From assembly GCA_949317995.1 (NCBI GenBank), contig OX439036.1, positions 4,705,207-4,769,206 of the forward strand: 64,000 bases of DNA, written 5' to 3'. This DNA comes from Acholoe squamosa. Taxonomy: Eukaryota; Annelida; Polychaeta; Phyllodocida; Polynoidae. The notes under the pieces are model-generated. The model saw nothing but the letters and a program-made list of their open reading frames with translations, made no database searches and was not told the DNA's origin. Below are positions 1 to 10,499 of the stretch, in pieces (position 1 is the first letter of the stretch; each line of letters opens with the position of its first letter). A program made the position numbers and the translations under genes.

Positions 1-1500
1 GAAAATGCAGTTTTCTCCATATCTGAAGGGTTCATTCCCACTTGCCAGTAGCCTGATTGCAAGTCTAGGGTACAAAACCAACTGTTTCCCCCTAAGGAGT
101 CAATGGTTTCATCTATTCTCGGTAATGGATACGAATTCTTTTTCGTTATTCCATTCAACTTCCTGTAGTCTATGCAGAAACGGATAGTACCGTCCTTTTT
201 TGTTACCATACACACAGGACTACTCCATGGACTATTGGAAGGGACTATTACATCCTGTTCCAACATCTTGTTTATTTCTTCTTCAGCTACTCTCTTTTTC
301 GCTAAAGGTAGCCGTCTATACGGTATCTTAAAGGGTTCCGCATCTCCAGTATCTATTTTATGTAATACCTTATTTGTCGTACCTAGTTTTTCACCAGGTT
401 TGGCAAAGGCAGTATGATACTGACAGAGCATATCATAGAACTCTTTCCGGTGTTCCGGATCTTCTAATGAAGTTTCTTCATACAACTTAAGTAAGTCTTC
501 CGAAATTTCATCATCTCCTGTTATCTTCTGTAAGTTTAGCTTACTATCCGTTACAGTTTCCGAAAGGGTCACGTTTCCAAAAACTTGTCCCTTTTTCAAG
601 TAGATAGTAGTGTTTCCAGTATTGGAGACAGGTACTACCGACCAGGATGCATTCGCTACTATCGTGTCTACAGAATTTAATCCAATACCTGACAAAGTAA
701 CTACATCCGGTTCTATCACTGCAGGTTTGTTACGCATTGCAGGATCACTTCTTACAAGCACATCACAGGCTACTCCCGGAGGGATTCGCACAGTGTGTGC
801 CACACTAGCCATACTGCTCACTTGTCTCAGTGCACATCTAACCTTCACGGGGTACGGGTATCTCACACTCAACACTCCTGTTTGGGGTTCCAATACAGCA
901 CCATACAGGGATGCGAAATCCAACCCGAGTATCCCCTCATCTGCTATATCCGCAACGGTGGCGCTCATGACATAGTCATGTATACCATCTAACTGTAGTC
1001 TCACACAAGTTCTACCATACGTTTGCAAGGTACTGCCGTCGGCCGTCTGAGCACTTCCTCCCGATTTGAGAGTATCATGTTCATCTGGTATAAGGTCGTA
1101 GAACCCCCTGGAGATACAAGAGTGGCTAGCTCCTGTATCCACAAGGAATTCGGCAGACCTTCCGTTAACAGTAAGGCAAACATACCACCGCCTTCCGTTT
1201 AGAACAGAGGGCATGTCCGTGACAATCGGAACGTCATTTTTCACACCAGGAGTCAATCCACATCCTTTCAAGAATTCCAGACAAGGATGACCCGGGGGCA
1301 GGTGGGCACCACAGACCTTGGCTAACGAATAGCCACCTGCCTCGTTACTGATATTGGGTTTCCCCTGTGCTCCCATAGCACCTGTTATATCAGCTTCCCT
1401 AACCTTCCGGGTGTCTACAACCACCTCGGTGTTAGGCGATCTTGTTACTTCATGCGAACTATCATCACGGATGGTGATATCATGGCAAGATTTGTCACTG
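1..1500 (-). CDS. pol region of the Ty3/gypsy element: protease and start of RT (partial)
   Basis: The protease active site VDTGAS is at about 1126-1144 on the minus strand, preceded by a typical beta-strand lead-in. About 900 bases further on come the RT fingers and palm start: a SPWSSPVC-type block, then VTKKDGTIRFCIDYRKLN near 160-210, then CTLDLQSGYWQ near 65-100. The YxDD motif, RNase H and integrase would lie to the left of the window. Pol is in a different frame from gag, so it is presumably expressed through recoding, as is usual in the family. The family assignment to Ty3/gypsy is firm; the clade is not. Confidence 0.85.
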
Positions 1501-1534
1501 GGATCCCCTTCTTTGCCCCTCGGGAGACCCCTCC

Positions 1535-4417
1535 TTAGTTTTCCTCTGTACTTACTCCAGAGACACTCTCCTGTCTACGAGGGACAGGTTTCTCAGCCAT
1601 ACATTCTGGAGCATAATGCCCCAGTTTCTGGCATCTGAAACATCTCCTCTGAGATTTGTCAACTCTCGGTCTCTTTAGAGCTTCTGTTAATCCGGCTAAT
1701 AATGTTTCCATCATGTTAGTCGGAGCAACAGTGGCTGCTACAGTTGGGTTCGCCGTAGAGGCTACACTGCCAGGTTGAGTTGATCCGGAAGCTGTTTTAC
1801 CAGCAACAGATCCTCCTCTCCCTCTCGAATGTACTTTCCTATACCGCTTTTGTCGGTAATACTTTCCAGCTACATGCACTGAACCAATATAATCTCCGTT
1901 TTCATCGGAAACATATTCATCTTTATCATCAACTTCATTCGATTCAACCGGAGCTAATTGGGAAGTATCGTATACCGGAGCAGGTGTACCTCCGTATTGG
2001 AATGGAGCTGCTCTTATTGGATTAGGTCCGAGACCTACCAAACGTTTCTTCATGTCATGTCCATCGATTGCTATGAACAGATCACTGAAGGAAGTGTCAT
2101 CTTTCCAAGAGTCCCAGACCACTTGCTTGTGATCCGGATCACGCAATCCACTGTAGAATTGTATAAACAATTCTTGTAGATAACAATCATCATCATGAGC
2201 CCAATTTGGACGTGCTTTCGAAAGCAAGTCCTGTAGCTCCAAACCAAAGACTTTGTGTGATTCTTTAGGTTTTTGTGTCCTCTTCTTAAAGCTTACCCAC
2301 GGATCTTCTCTAACGATTGATCCGAAAAGGTATGCGGCACATTCGACCAATTGATCATAGGTACCATATATTCCGTAAGCTGCTCTCCATTGGTTGAGAG
2401 CTACTTTTCCGCCTTTATTTAACCAACAAATCAAATATGGCAGAGCTTCTTCTTTTGTCCAGCCACTACAATTGACTTCGTCAACAAAAGCTTGATACCT
2501 GTCCTTCCATGGATCATTAGAATCATATGGAGGGGGTATCCGTGCCTGCCTACGTGCCGGATTATTACATCCGCGTAGTCTATCTGCTTCTCGCATGCTC
2601 CAGTTCATGACTTCCATGCCGTCTGCTCCCTTTCGGTAGCAGTCAATGCCAAGGTTTTGTATACATTGGCTTCTATCAAAGATGGTTTGCATCCCTGCAG
2701 GCATAGAAGTTCTCCTGTTAGGTTTCCTGCCATCTCCTCCTGATCCTGATCCTCCTGGGCCGCCTGGAGGGTTTCCTCCTGGTGGACCATTATTATTATA
2801 GCCTCCAGATGAACCACCAGGGCATCCACTATTGTGACCGGTGTTTCCAGAAGAAGCGTGTCTAGGGTAAGAATCATTTTGATTCCATCCCTGGTTATAG
2901 CTATTACCATTCTGATAATTGCCACTTCCCGATGGATTATAATTATTTCTATATCCATAGGAAGATGTTCTCGGTTGATACGTACCGCCATTGATATTGT
3001 TTTGTGGCGGATTTGGTCTCGGAAAACGTCCATCAGTAGGACCATTACCAGAACCTGGGGGTGGATTCGGTAATCTTGGTACTGCTGGTGTACTGTGGCC
3101 GGGTTGGGGGAAATATGAAGGTGGTGTCAACATATGCCTCATTGGTCCGGGTGCTCTTGGTTGTGCCACGGGTGAATTATTATTATTCCCTGTAGCACCA
3201 TCGTGAGTCGCTTTGATTTTGTGACTCAAATCTGGTATGGGTGGTGCCGGACCTATCGTATCCAGCATTGGAATTACTGGTTTAGATGCGGTTCCATTTA
3301 CTGCAGCATTATCCGGTTTCTTATAGATTCCGGATACCACATTCTTGTCAGCCCCATCATCAACGAATGGGCTGTATCTAATTGGGGTTGCATCTTTAGA
3401 TGTCTTTCCCAACATTGTAGATACCACAGCTGGGTCTATATTACCTATAGTTAACTGGGCTGCTTCTACATATTTATCTAGAGTTATTGCAGTGGCCTGC
3501 AATTCCTGAAGCTCATTTGTGAGTTTCTGTCTATCCTCCTCCAGTTGTTTGTTGTAAGCTATGATGCCTACCCGGATGGTTTCATTATCTTCAGCTTGTT
3601 TACTGCACTGAAGTTTCAATTTATCCAACTCATCCTGATAATGGCGAATTTCGGATTCGAATTTTGTCTTATCAAGGTTTAGTTGGTCGTTCGTATCTAT
3701 ATATGTTTGGATACGAATGTGCCTATTATCATATTCTTTATTGAATGATTCTCTCATAGATTGAAGTTTTAGTTCTTCATTCTCGAGTTCTTTCATGTAC
3801 TCGCTCCTTCTGGCTTCGAATTCATTTCGCATGCCAGTTAGGTCCTCTTCCAGCTGAAGTTTTTCATGGAATACTTCATCCTTAGCTTTGACCAAGGTAT
3901 TTAAATTCTCGTTCAAAGTTACATAAGTTTCATTCAACAACAGGACATCCGGTCGTTTTAATTCTTCACCTTCCGGTACCGCATAGGTTAAGTCGCCATC
4001 TATAGCGCTATAATCTAATATTGGTAATTCGGGCCTGGGTAACCTATAAGGTAGTTCTCCGAATGTTACCCTTTTTCGCATTGGTGCCGGATGTTCTGGG
4101 TTAGTACTACCACCGACTTCGAACATCGAATCACATAATTCGTCAACAATTGAATGCTGGCCTATTAAGTTACTATGTCTCTGTATGGACTGTTCGCGTC
4201 GTACAGAGTCTGGCAGATTCTCTTCACTATCATTATAGTGGGGTCCGGGATCTCTCCAAGATGCTGATTCCGCATCTTGTGAGTCCGAATGGGCTTGGAG
4301 CATTAGCGATCCATTTCCATTCTCTTGGGCAAGTGATTGCCCTGCTGGGTTAGCTTCCCTAAGGGTGTCTAACCCATGTACTAGCCGTTCGGACGTTATA
4401 ACGTCCGGGCTATACAC
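1535..4417 (-). CDS. gag-like polyprotein of the Ty3/gypsy element, 960 residues
   Basis: Structural protein of the left-edge retrotransposon, expected to form the cytoplasmic particle and bind RNA. Residues about 160-330 form a long charged coiled coil. Residues about 380-590 are low-complexity and rich in Pro, Asn and Gly. Residues about 590-800 are a tryptophan-rich, mostly helical capsid-like region. An RG-rich stretch (SRGRGG) precedes a zinc knuckle near residue 925 (CFRCQKLGHYAPEC, CX2CX4HX4C). The frame is open over its whole length and starts just inside the primer site. At 960 residues it is large for a Ty3/gypsy gag, mostly because of the coiled coil and linker. The capsid assignment is by position and composition; the zinc knuckle is certain. 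Confidence 0.88.
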   Translation of the reverse strand: MYSPDVITSERLVHGLDTLREANPAGQSLAQENGNGSLMLQAHSDSQDAESASWRDPGPHYNDSEENLPDSVRREQSIQRHSNLIGQHSIVDELCDSMFEVGGSTNPEHPAPMRKRVTFGELPYRLPRPELPILDYSAIDGDLTYAVPEGEELKRPDVLLLNETYVTLNENLNTLVKAKDEVFHEKLQLEEDLTGMRNEFEARRSEYMKELENEELKLQSMRESFNKEYDNRHIRIQTYIDTNDQLNLDKTKFESEIRHYQDELDKLKLQCSKQAEDNETIRVGIIAYNKQLEEDRQKLTNELQELQATAITLDKYVEAAQLTIGNIDPAVVSTMLGKTSKDATPIRYSPFVDDGADKNVVSGIYKKPDNAAVNGTASKPVIPMLDTIGPAPPIPDLSHKIKATHDGATGNNNNSPVAQPRAPGPMRHMLTPPSYFPQPGHSTPAVPRLPNPPPGSGNGPTDGRFPRPNPPQNNINGGTYQPRTSSYGYRNNYNPSGSGNYQNGNSYNQGWNQNDSYPRHASSGNTGHNSGCPGGSSGGYNNNGPPGGNPPGGPGGSGSGGDGRKPNRRTSMPAGMQTIFDRSQCIQNLGIDCYRKGADGMEVMNWSMREADRLRGCNNPARRQARIPPPYDSNDPWKDRYQAFVDEVNCSGWTKEEALPYLICWLNKGGKVALNQWRAAYGIYGTYDQLVECAAYLFGSIVREDPWVSFKKRTQKPKESHKVFGLELQDLLSKARPNWAHDDDCYLQELFIQFYSGLRDPDHKQVVWDSWKDDTSFSDLFIAIDGHDMKKRLVGLGPNPIRAAPFQYGGTPAPVYDTSQLAPVESNEVDDKDEYVSDENGDYIGSVHVAGKYYRQKRYRKVHSRGRGGSVAGKTASGSTQPGSVASTANPTVAATVAPTNMMETLLAGLTEALKRPRVDKSQRRCFRCQKLGHYAPECMAEKPVPRRQESVSGVSTEEN

Positions 4418-4423
4418 CAGAAT

Positions 4424-4441
4424 TAACTGGTCACGGCACCA
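4424..4441 (-). other. Primer-binding site of the Ty3/gypsy element
   Basis: Immediately inside the LTR the minus strand reads TGGTGCCGTGACCAG, beginning with the TGG that pairs with a tRNA CCA end. It lies between the LTR end (4443) and the gag start (4417), the normal place for first-strand priming. I do not assign the tRNA. Confidence 0.75.
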
Positions 4442-4442
4442 G

Positions 4443-5039
4443 TGTAAGGGTTTGTGGCCTTACGGACCTGGGGGGTTCGGGTCTTACGATTCGGAAAGAA
4501 AGAGTAAGACAGTATTCCAAGTGTATGCCAACGGTTAGGTTTATTACTTAATGCACACTCACGGCTGCCGGATGATATCAAAGAGGCAGCTAATATTAAA
4601 AGACAGTGGTTTACATAGTGTGGAGGCCAGAAGGGCCTCTGACGTAGCGGCTGAGCCCTGGGCTTTATATACGGACCCAGGTGTTCGTCGTCAGATGTCC
4701 CCACAGACCGGGATCGGTGCTGCCACCTATCCGGAACCTGAGGAACGTCCGACGACTCGACTCACCCGCCACGTCAGACGGTACCCAACTCCTATGGTTT
4801 AGTAAAGTGTACCTCTACAACTCTATACATTTTTCTATCGCTCTACATTGTATATCATCAAACTACATGTACAATGTACACACACACACCCCATACTTAC
4901 ACATACCGATCATAGGGGTCGCCCAAAGTGCTACCTTACCTACCTGCTGCTTCCTACGTGTAACCTCAGATCAGCATAGGCCACCTACCTGTACACTCGT
5001 ATCCATTAAGACTCTCTACAAGTTTCTGGAATAAACACA
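4443..5039 (-). repeat. 5' LTR of the Ty3/gypsy element
   Basis: Inferred boundaries are TGT...ACA on either strand. In element orientation the LTR starts at about 5039 and ends at 4443, one base before the primer-binding site. It contains a TATA box (TATATAAAG, minus strand, about 4668-4677) and, further downstream, a minus-strand AATAAA signal near 4538-4543. This is the order expected of a U3-R-U5 structure. The outer edge is inferred from the terminal TG only, because the partner LTR is off-window. Confidence 0.8.
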
Positions 5040-5053
5040 ACCGCATTATCAAC

Positions 5054-5640
5054 TTACTCAAGGTCTTGCCTTTTTGTCATATATACTTGATAGCATTTAC
5101 AGCACATCAAGATATGACAATAGTAAAACTCACATAATGATATGTTTTTCTGTGCTCTGAGCCAATTTAGCTTGTTTTGTACTTCCATAACCAAAATGAA
5201 GGTTAACCAAATTTGTGTCAATGGCAATAGGCCAATCATTTTTGGGTGATTTTCTACTTTATCTCTGATAGCTACGTCATACGCTACTAAAGCAGTAATG
5301 TCATAAATTTCTGGACGTAACATGGCGGTGAGAAATGTTTTGTGGGCGTGCAGGCCAGCACTATTGATACCCTTATCACACATATCATCTTCAGGGCATG
5401 TTAAACAGAATAGCAAAGTATTAATGCAGTCTATAGGGGAAGTCTTTCTACATCTCTAGTAAAAAATTTACAATGTCAAAATTACTACGTTTCCTCTCCA
5501 GTTTGTTAATATACTTGGAAACCTGAAAGTCGTCATTCCAGTCCTCTCCAAGATCTTGCATGATGACTCGGGTAGTTTTGCGCTTTGTACTCGTCGACTG
5601 ACGCCATCTTGATTTTTCCCCCCACAGGCACAATGGAAAG
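5054..5640 (-). pseudogene. Remnant coding-like segments, possibly gag of a DIRS-like element
   Basis: Two minus-strand open segments (5448-5633 and 5054-5416) lie just outside the LTR. The second contains ITALVAYDVAIRDKVE, which resembles LKALVAYDSAVKNRA in the gag of the DIRS-like element at 14993-16021. That similarity is the only clue, so I treat this as a decayed relative of that gag. A host exon cannot be excluded. Confidence 0.3.
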
Positions 5641-5744
5641 TAGGGTTATCCTTGTCGTCAGACTTAAAATCCTCCCTGGGGTCCAGGATGATAGGCTATG
5701 ATGGTTAGAATATTATTTCATCCATAAAAATAAATAAGAAACTA
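5641..5744. other. Unassigned sequence
   Basis: Short AT-rich flank between the gag-like remnant and the CACTG-ended element. I see no gene or repeat in it. Confidence 0.5.
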
Positions 5745-7052
5745 CACTGCAAAAATGGTGTTTAGATCCTAAACACAATTCTAAACATATTCTTGCAACG
5801 TTTTTGTAATCACATTAATTTCCTAAACATGTTTAGCCAAACAATGTGCTTAGCTCAAGTGTTTAGAAATGTAGGTGTTTAGGTTAAAACTTTGTGTTTA
5901 GATATATGATTTTTTGTGTTTAGAATTTTATGAATTTTTGTGTTTAGATGTTTAAATGATTTGATGGAGAGTTAAGGTGTGCAGATATGTATGCATGTAT
6001 GTGGAGATATATTTTGTTTGTTTTCTCATTTACTGCGGAGGGGGGGGGGGACATCAGCAGGTATTTACTTGTCAAAGTCTCCAAAGATATCAGCTACAGC
6101 TATATACTTGTACATATATTACACACTGCATCAGAATGAGAGACTTGAGAAAGTACAACAGCTTGGCTTGCTTGCTTGCTTTGAATTTAAACCTCACCTA
6201 TGTGCCTCAAGGACACGTCGAGGGTGAGAGGTCCCGTGGCGTGAAACCCGGACCCGTACACTAGAGGGAGCTAAGGTAGAAATCACGCCCCTACACATTT
6301 ACCGAGGCAATGGTTCTTTAACATCCGTCACTACATAGGCATAGTGAGAGATGGACAGGCCTGTTTCAAGTCATTTGTCTGCCATGACCGCCGAGAGACT
6401 TTCCAGCACAGCCTAGCCAGAGCAGGGAGAAACTCAAACGACACCTTACGGCGACGTTTGGAACCACCACTATGCCCCGGCCGGGCCGGGAACCGAACCC
6501 ACGACCTTACGGCCTGTGAGCGGACGCGCTACCGACTGCGCCACGCCTCCCGACTAAAAACAGCTTGGCAGGAAGGACATTGCCTTATCTATTCCAGAAT
6601 AACATCAAATAGGTGTCAGTCATAGAGTTTATTGATTATTTTATAGAAATGATGGTGGCATGTGGTGAATCTAGTCAATTTTCTATTGCCCTTTCTATTC
6701 ACATGACATTCTATAAAATGAAACCATAATAAACATGGGATTGGGGGACATTTGTCACAACAATCGATTATAACTGTGTGCAGATAGTCCAGTCAGAGGT
6801 AGTGCTGCTACCTGGTGTGGATTCAACATCCAAGTATCTAAACATATTGATGTTTAAATCTAAACACCTATTATTCAACTGTCTCAACTCTAAACATCTA
6901 AACATGTTTAGTGTAAATGTTTATGTAGTTAGAATAAAAGTGTTCATTTCCTAAATGTGTAGTCGATGAGACACCTAACTGACCTATATGTTTAGGTTTT
7001 AAACGTGTTTAGACCTAAACATGTTTAAAATCTAAACACCATTTTTGCAGTG
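5745..7052 (+). mobile_element. Non-autonomous DNA transposon with CACTGCAAAAATGG ends, copy 1 (contains a SINE)
   Basis: The ends are terminal inverted repeats: CACTGCAAAAATGGTGTTTA at 5745 and its complement ending GCAGTG at 7052, with TA on both outer flanks. The subterminal parts are full of GTTTAGA/TCTAAAC short repeats in both orientations. No transposase is encoded. Without the inserted SINE the element is about 0.9 kb. The CACTG ends suggest the CACTA/EnSpm-Chapaev group, while a TA duplication would also fit Tc1/mariner; the superfamily is open. Confidence 0.8.
6157..6569 (-). mobile_element. tRNA-derived SINE inserted in the DNA transposon
   Basis: The SINE body is 6168-6558, read on the minus strand. 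Its head is tRNA-like, with a good A box (TGGCGCAGTCGG) and a B-box-like GTGGGTTCGGTTCCC, the pol III promoter pair. Its 3' tail, at the left end, is a short CAAGC-type repeat instead of poly-A. It is flanked by perfect 11-bp target duplications AACAGCTTGGC at 6157-6167 and 6559-6569. The homologous transposon copy at 12164-12668 has one AACATCTTGGC at this place and no SINE, which confirms the insertion. The unusual tail suggests a LINE partner that recognises a microsatellite-like end. Confidence 0.9.
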
Positions 7053-8810
7053 TATGGTATAGTTTCTCTGTCTAAAAAGAGCTCTCCCCTCTTTCATGAC
7101 ATGTCTTTTCCCCTCTGACCAGGAAAGATATCAGATCAAATAAACTTTCCTAGTATAATAAGTTTCACTTGAAGGCATTTCTCAAGATTGTATAAATCAA
7201 AATATCTGGTACGACTCTAAGCTGGTCCAGTCATACCAGAACCTGCCTATGACTGCCTGGGTACACTCCAATATAATGTCCAATTGTCCAGGCCAGTCAT
7301 ACCAGAGTCATCCCTTAGCCTGGGATGACTTGAGGCTGTTCCCTACTTATAATTGTTCCAGACACCTCAGTCGTACCACCTGTATCTCATGGCTTGCACT
7401 CTTCTTCACAAGTAGGGACCCATCTGTGATCCATTTATTCAGGAAACAGAGGGCAGGACCTTGTGTAGCATTGCTCCTACTTCCACAGAATATTGAATAT
7501 AATGACACTTCAGTAAATGATGGAATCCTCTTACTTATAGATCAGAGAATAAGAAAAAAAAAAGAAAATGACCTTGAGAAGACAGTGATAAAGGTACACT
7601 GGGCATGTTTTGGTTTCCCAACACCTGGGAAAATCCAACACCCGGGCTGAAAGAGTTAAGAAGTGCCCCCCAAGTCTAAAACATTGTTTCCGCCTAAATA
7701 GAAACAAGGTTACCTTTTGAGATGATGAGTGCACCCAATGATTTCTCAGCTTATGCCAGCCAGTACACTAGACCCTTCCCCAATACAACTAGCCTTGTTC
7801 TATTGGGCTGTACGACTGGGGCTCAGAACTTAGTGGGGTGCGGGGAGGGGAATAGTTCATGTCAGTTTGAGTCATTGTTCCGGACAAGCCACTTATATTG
7901 CTTTGTGTCAAGTCGTACTATGTGGATCCTGGTACAACTTTAAAGGGGCTTAGTCGTACCACCTTGAGAAATGACCTGCTGATCTTGTTGTTTTACCCTT
8001 AAGATATGAAGATGGATTGGGTTTCTGTTGTGTATTTAAACACTTTTGACATTCACCAAAATATTCAAAGACATTCATAGAAAGAAAAAATCCATTGGGA
8101 GGTTGACCTGACTTAGGGAAATATGAAGCAAATGAAGTATGAACCCCTGATGGATGTGGATGTGGTAAATTGAATACATGCATAATGAATACGTTTTGCA
8201 TAAAGATAAAAAGGATGATCGGCAAGAACCCAATTATATCTTAACCATTGATTTCAAAAGGGCGCCTAGACCTGATGTACATCACCCAATTTGACACATA
8301 GAATGATAAAGTTACAGTGTAAACCATACTATCAAAGCTGTAATGGTACTTCTTGAGTGATTTAATTGATGTATACAGTTGTTTGATCCATGTATGTTGT
8401 TAAGAATACTGTGACATTTAAAATCAGCATGACACTCAGCACTTTTCTTTATGATTCCTGCACAAGACCTTTGGTTGATCTGTTGTTATTTTCACAGAAG
8501 ATAATCCTTGTGCATTTGTGTACCACCGTACTGCCAGCTGAGTTTCCTGTAAAAACTACACTGGTGACCAGATATACAATAATGGTGGTTCACCGTTTTA
8601 TGAGAATCCCTGGTAGATTATGTAGTTACTTTTTACAGTGCAGAAATCTTTTTGTAGTGAAAAATGAATACACTTCAGTCCATTTTTCAGTGATGTGTGT
8701 TGACCGCCTTTTGAGGAATGAAGCAGACTGTTGCTGTCTCAGAGGAGTAAAACTCTTAATACATACGTCTAGAAACACCCTCCTGATTATGCATGTTCCA
8801 AAGTAATTGA
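7053..8810. other. Non-coding sequence; contains a diverged piece of the tandem block
   Basis: No gene seen. 7200-7380 has short repeats of the type CCAGTCATACCAGA. 8500-8640 resembles 46490-46600, 47620-47760, 60850-60960 and 61940-62060 (shared core: TGTAGAAACTACACTG ... CTGGTAGATT), a subrepeat of the tandem block described at 37975-64000. Confidence 0.5.
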
Positions 8811-9350
8811 CCCTTTAACGGCCGCTGATGCAGGAATGCATCATGTCCTTTGGTTGGCACGATGCACAAGTGAAGTGCTGGCGAGTCCACTTATGGGCAC
8901 TTTATCGGAGCATCATGTCAATCCTCTAGGCTGCATCAACCATCGTCATAATGCATGAATTCAGCCCGGGTGAGATACACCAGTCCTAAATTCATGCACC
9001 ATGACAACCAAGCAGATTAAAGGAAGCACTTCATAACACCATTACACTTTGACAGAAGTATACCCGCTGTGTGCATCGATTACCATTGAATGAGCACTCC
9101 TTTCAGTCAATCTAGGAACTTTGAACAATGCTCATCTATCCTTGCTCTGTTCTTCAGTGTGGTATAGATAATGTATAATGTTCTAGATATCAATGATACT
9201 AAGGTAACATTCAACTAAACCATCGAAAAGCATCCAGAAATAATGTCCATAGATCATATAACAGATCAATTGGTCCACATACTACACATAAAACCTATGT
9301 TTTTGAACTTACAACTTACTTTGTAGAATCCCGACAAAGAAGTTGAAAAA
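8640..9350 (+). repeat. Segment of the tandem block, matched by 63550-64000
   Basis: Shared stretches include TGCTGTCTCAG near 8735 and 63675, GATTACCA[CT]TGAAT near 9080 and 63810, TATAACAGATCAATT near 9257 and 63920, and GAATCC[CT]GACAAA near 9330 and 63985, in the same order. The inverted-repeat copy at 8811-9025 was inserted into the left block copy only. The match shows that the end of the right-hand block resembles the sequence left of the element pile. Confidence 0.65.
8811..9025. repeat. ATGATGCATGAATGCAGCC palindromic repeat family, copy a
   Basis: Left end reads CCCTTTAACGGCCGCTGATGC, followed by runs of ATGCATCATG and a weak hairpin around ATGCATGAATTCAGCCC. Related copies lie at 9925-10030, 41735-41830, 44615-44765, 48785-48905, 53000-53075, 53490-53612 and 55325-55552. 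The shared ends (CCTTTAA/TTAAAGG next to CGGCCGCTGATG) make this a short inverted-repeat transposon family without coding capacity. Confidence 0.65.
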
Positions 9351-9553
9351 TAACTTGATGAAGATAAGCTACTTTCCTAACTTTTACTCTACTATAATAA
9401 GACAAGTGTCTTTTTCATGGTAGGAAATGTTTTGTAATGCAGGATGCACATGCCATCAGATTAAAGGCGATATCGCTTATGAATAAGAAGTACTCCACTA
9501 TAATACCCTTGTGGTGGACTGACACTGTACGTCCTCCCCCAGGGTGTTGTCTT

Positions 9554-9915
9554 GGAGGGTGTTGCTCCTATTGTAAAAAGAAATGTGAGTATGTGCCCTC
9601 TTTTCTAAACAAGTCGTAAACTGCTTCGCCAAAGTACTTGCACTCACCATATCAGTCTGAAAAGTCACCTGCCTTGTTTAAAACAGAGAGAGCTGCACTA
9701 TCAGGTACCTACTCATGTCACTCACTCTATAATATATTATACTGACTGACTTCTCCCAACTAGGCACATACTAAAATCCCCCTTTTTTAGCACCATACAT
9801 GAATGACCACTTGTGGGACACAAAAGGGACAAGTTATAGCTACATAGAAAGAAAGGACTGGAAACGAGGGCATTTTTAGCCAGCTCTCCCTTTTACTATA
9901 AGAGCAACACCCTCC
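9554..9915. mobile_element. Short inverted-repeat element (GGAGGGTGTTGCTC ends), copy 1
   Basis: Terminal inverted repeats are GGAGGGTGTTGCTC at 9554 and its complement ending at 9915, extended imperfectly by CCTATTGTAAAAAG. The inside is non-coding. A homologous copy lies at 10984-11330 in the same direction. The ends do not identify a superfamily and I see no clear target duplication. Confidence 0.75.
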
Positions 9916-9924
9916 TGTAATGCT

Positions 9925-10030
9925 TTAAATGGTGCATCATGCAGGTTAGTCACCATAATGCATGGCTGCATCATGCCATGTTTGATACACTCCTAGAGGG
10001 TCTGCATGATGCACCAACAACCCGTAAAGA
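9925..10030. repeat. ATGATGCA palindromic repeat family, partial copy b
   Basis: Contains TGCATCATGCAGG, ATAATGCATGGCTGCATCATG and CTGCATGATGCACC, in a decayed arrangement that fits the family at 8811-9025. Confidence 0.45.
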
Positions 10031-10353
10031 AATAAATACAATCGATACGGCAACCTTTATAAAAGGGAACATCTGCACCTTACCTTTTGCTAAATACCAA
10101 AGGTAGGGATAATGCTGAGCTTGCTATAGATATAAATAACACCATCAAAAAACCTCCCGATACAATCTTCTTTGGATGCATGTAACTAATCAATTGATAT
10201 ACATTCCTCAGTCAGAACAGCACATACTTTTGAAGTCGAGATGTACTTTGCCAGACTGACAGGTGCAAAGATATGAACCTAGTTGACTGATCGGGCAATC
10301 AGCTTTTATTACCTGTATTTCAGATACATGAACGGTCCACAGGAGACAACATC

Positions 10354-10499
10354 ACATGTATTTGTAACATGTGATGTATACGATATCAGACCCAAGACAT
10401 TATACGCCTGATCAATTGCAACATTTACATGTATTTGTAACATGTGATGTATACGATATAAGACCCAAGACATTATACGCCTGATCAATTGCAACATTT
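10354..10499. repeat. 73-bp tandem duplication, two copies
   Basis: 10354-10426 and 10427-10499 are near-identical direct copies beginning ACATGTATTTGTAACATGTG and ending at GCAACATTT. Only one or two bases differ, so the duplication is recent. The short open frame over it is an artefact of the repeat. Confidence 0.9.

Larger units (their letters stand above)
1..5039 (-). mobile_element. Ty3/gypsy LTR retrotransposon, partial (5' half; runs off left edge)
   Basis: Read on the minus strand the order is LTR (4443-5039), primer-binding site, gag (1535-4417), aspartic protease (about 1000-1500) and the start of reverse transcriptase (1-600). The RT part shows the Ty3/gypsy pattern VTKKDGTIRFCIDYRKLN followed by LDLQSGYWQ, and the protease shows VDTGAS. 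Everything after the first RT blocks, and the 3' LTR, lie outside the window, so LTR divergence and target duplication cannot be read. The visible coding parts look open, so this copy may be fairly young. Confidence 0.93.

Noticed and set aside
2605-3045. 146-residue minus-strand frame inside gag
   Set aside because: Overlaps the low-complexity part of the 960-residue gag in another phase; a shadow frame.
7249-7650. 133-residue plus-strand frame
   Set aside because: No domain, low-complexity composition, and ends over an A-rich run; nothing distinguishes it from chance.
8950-9020. Short spaced palindromes considered as a CRISPR array
   Set aside because: Spacing is irregular, repeats are palindromic transposon words dispersed over the window, and the genome is animal.
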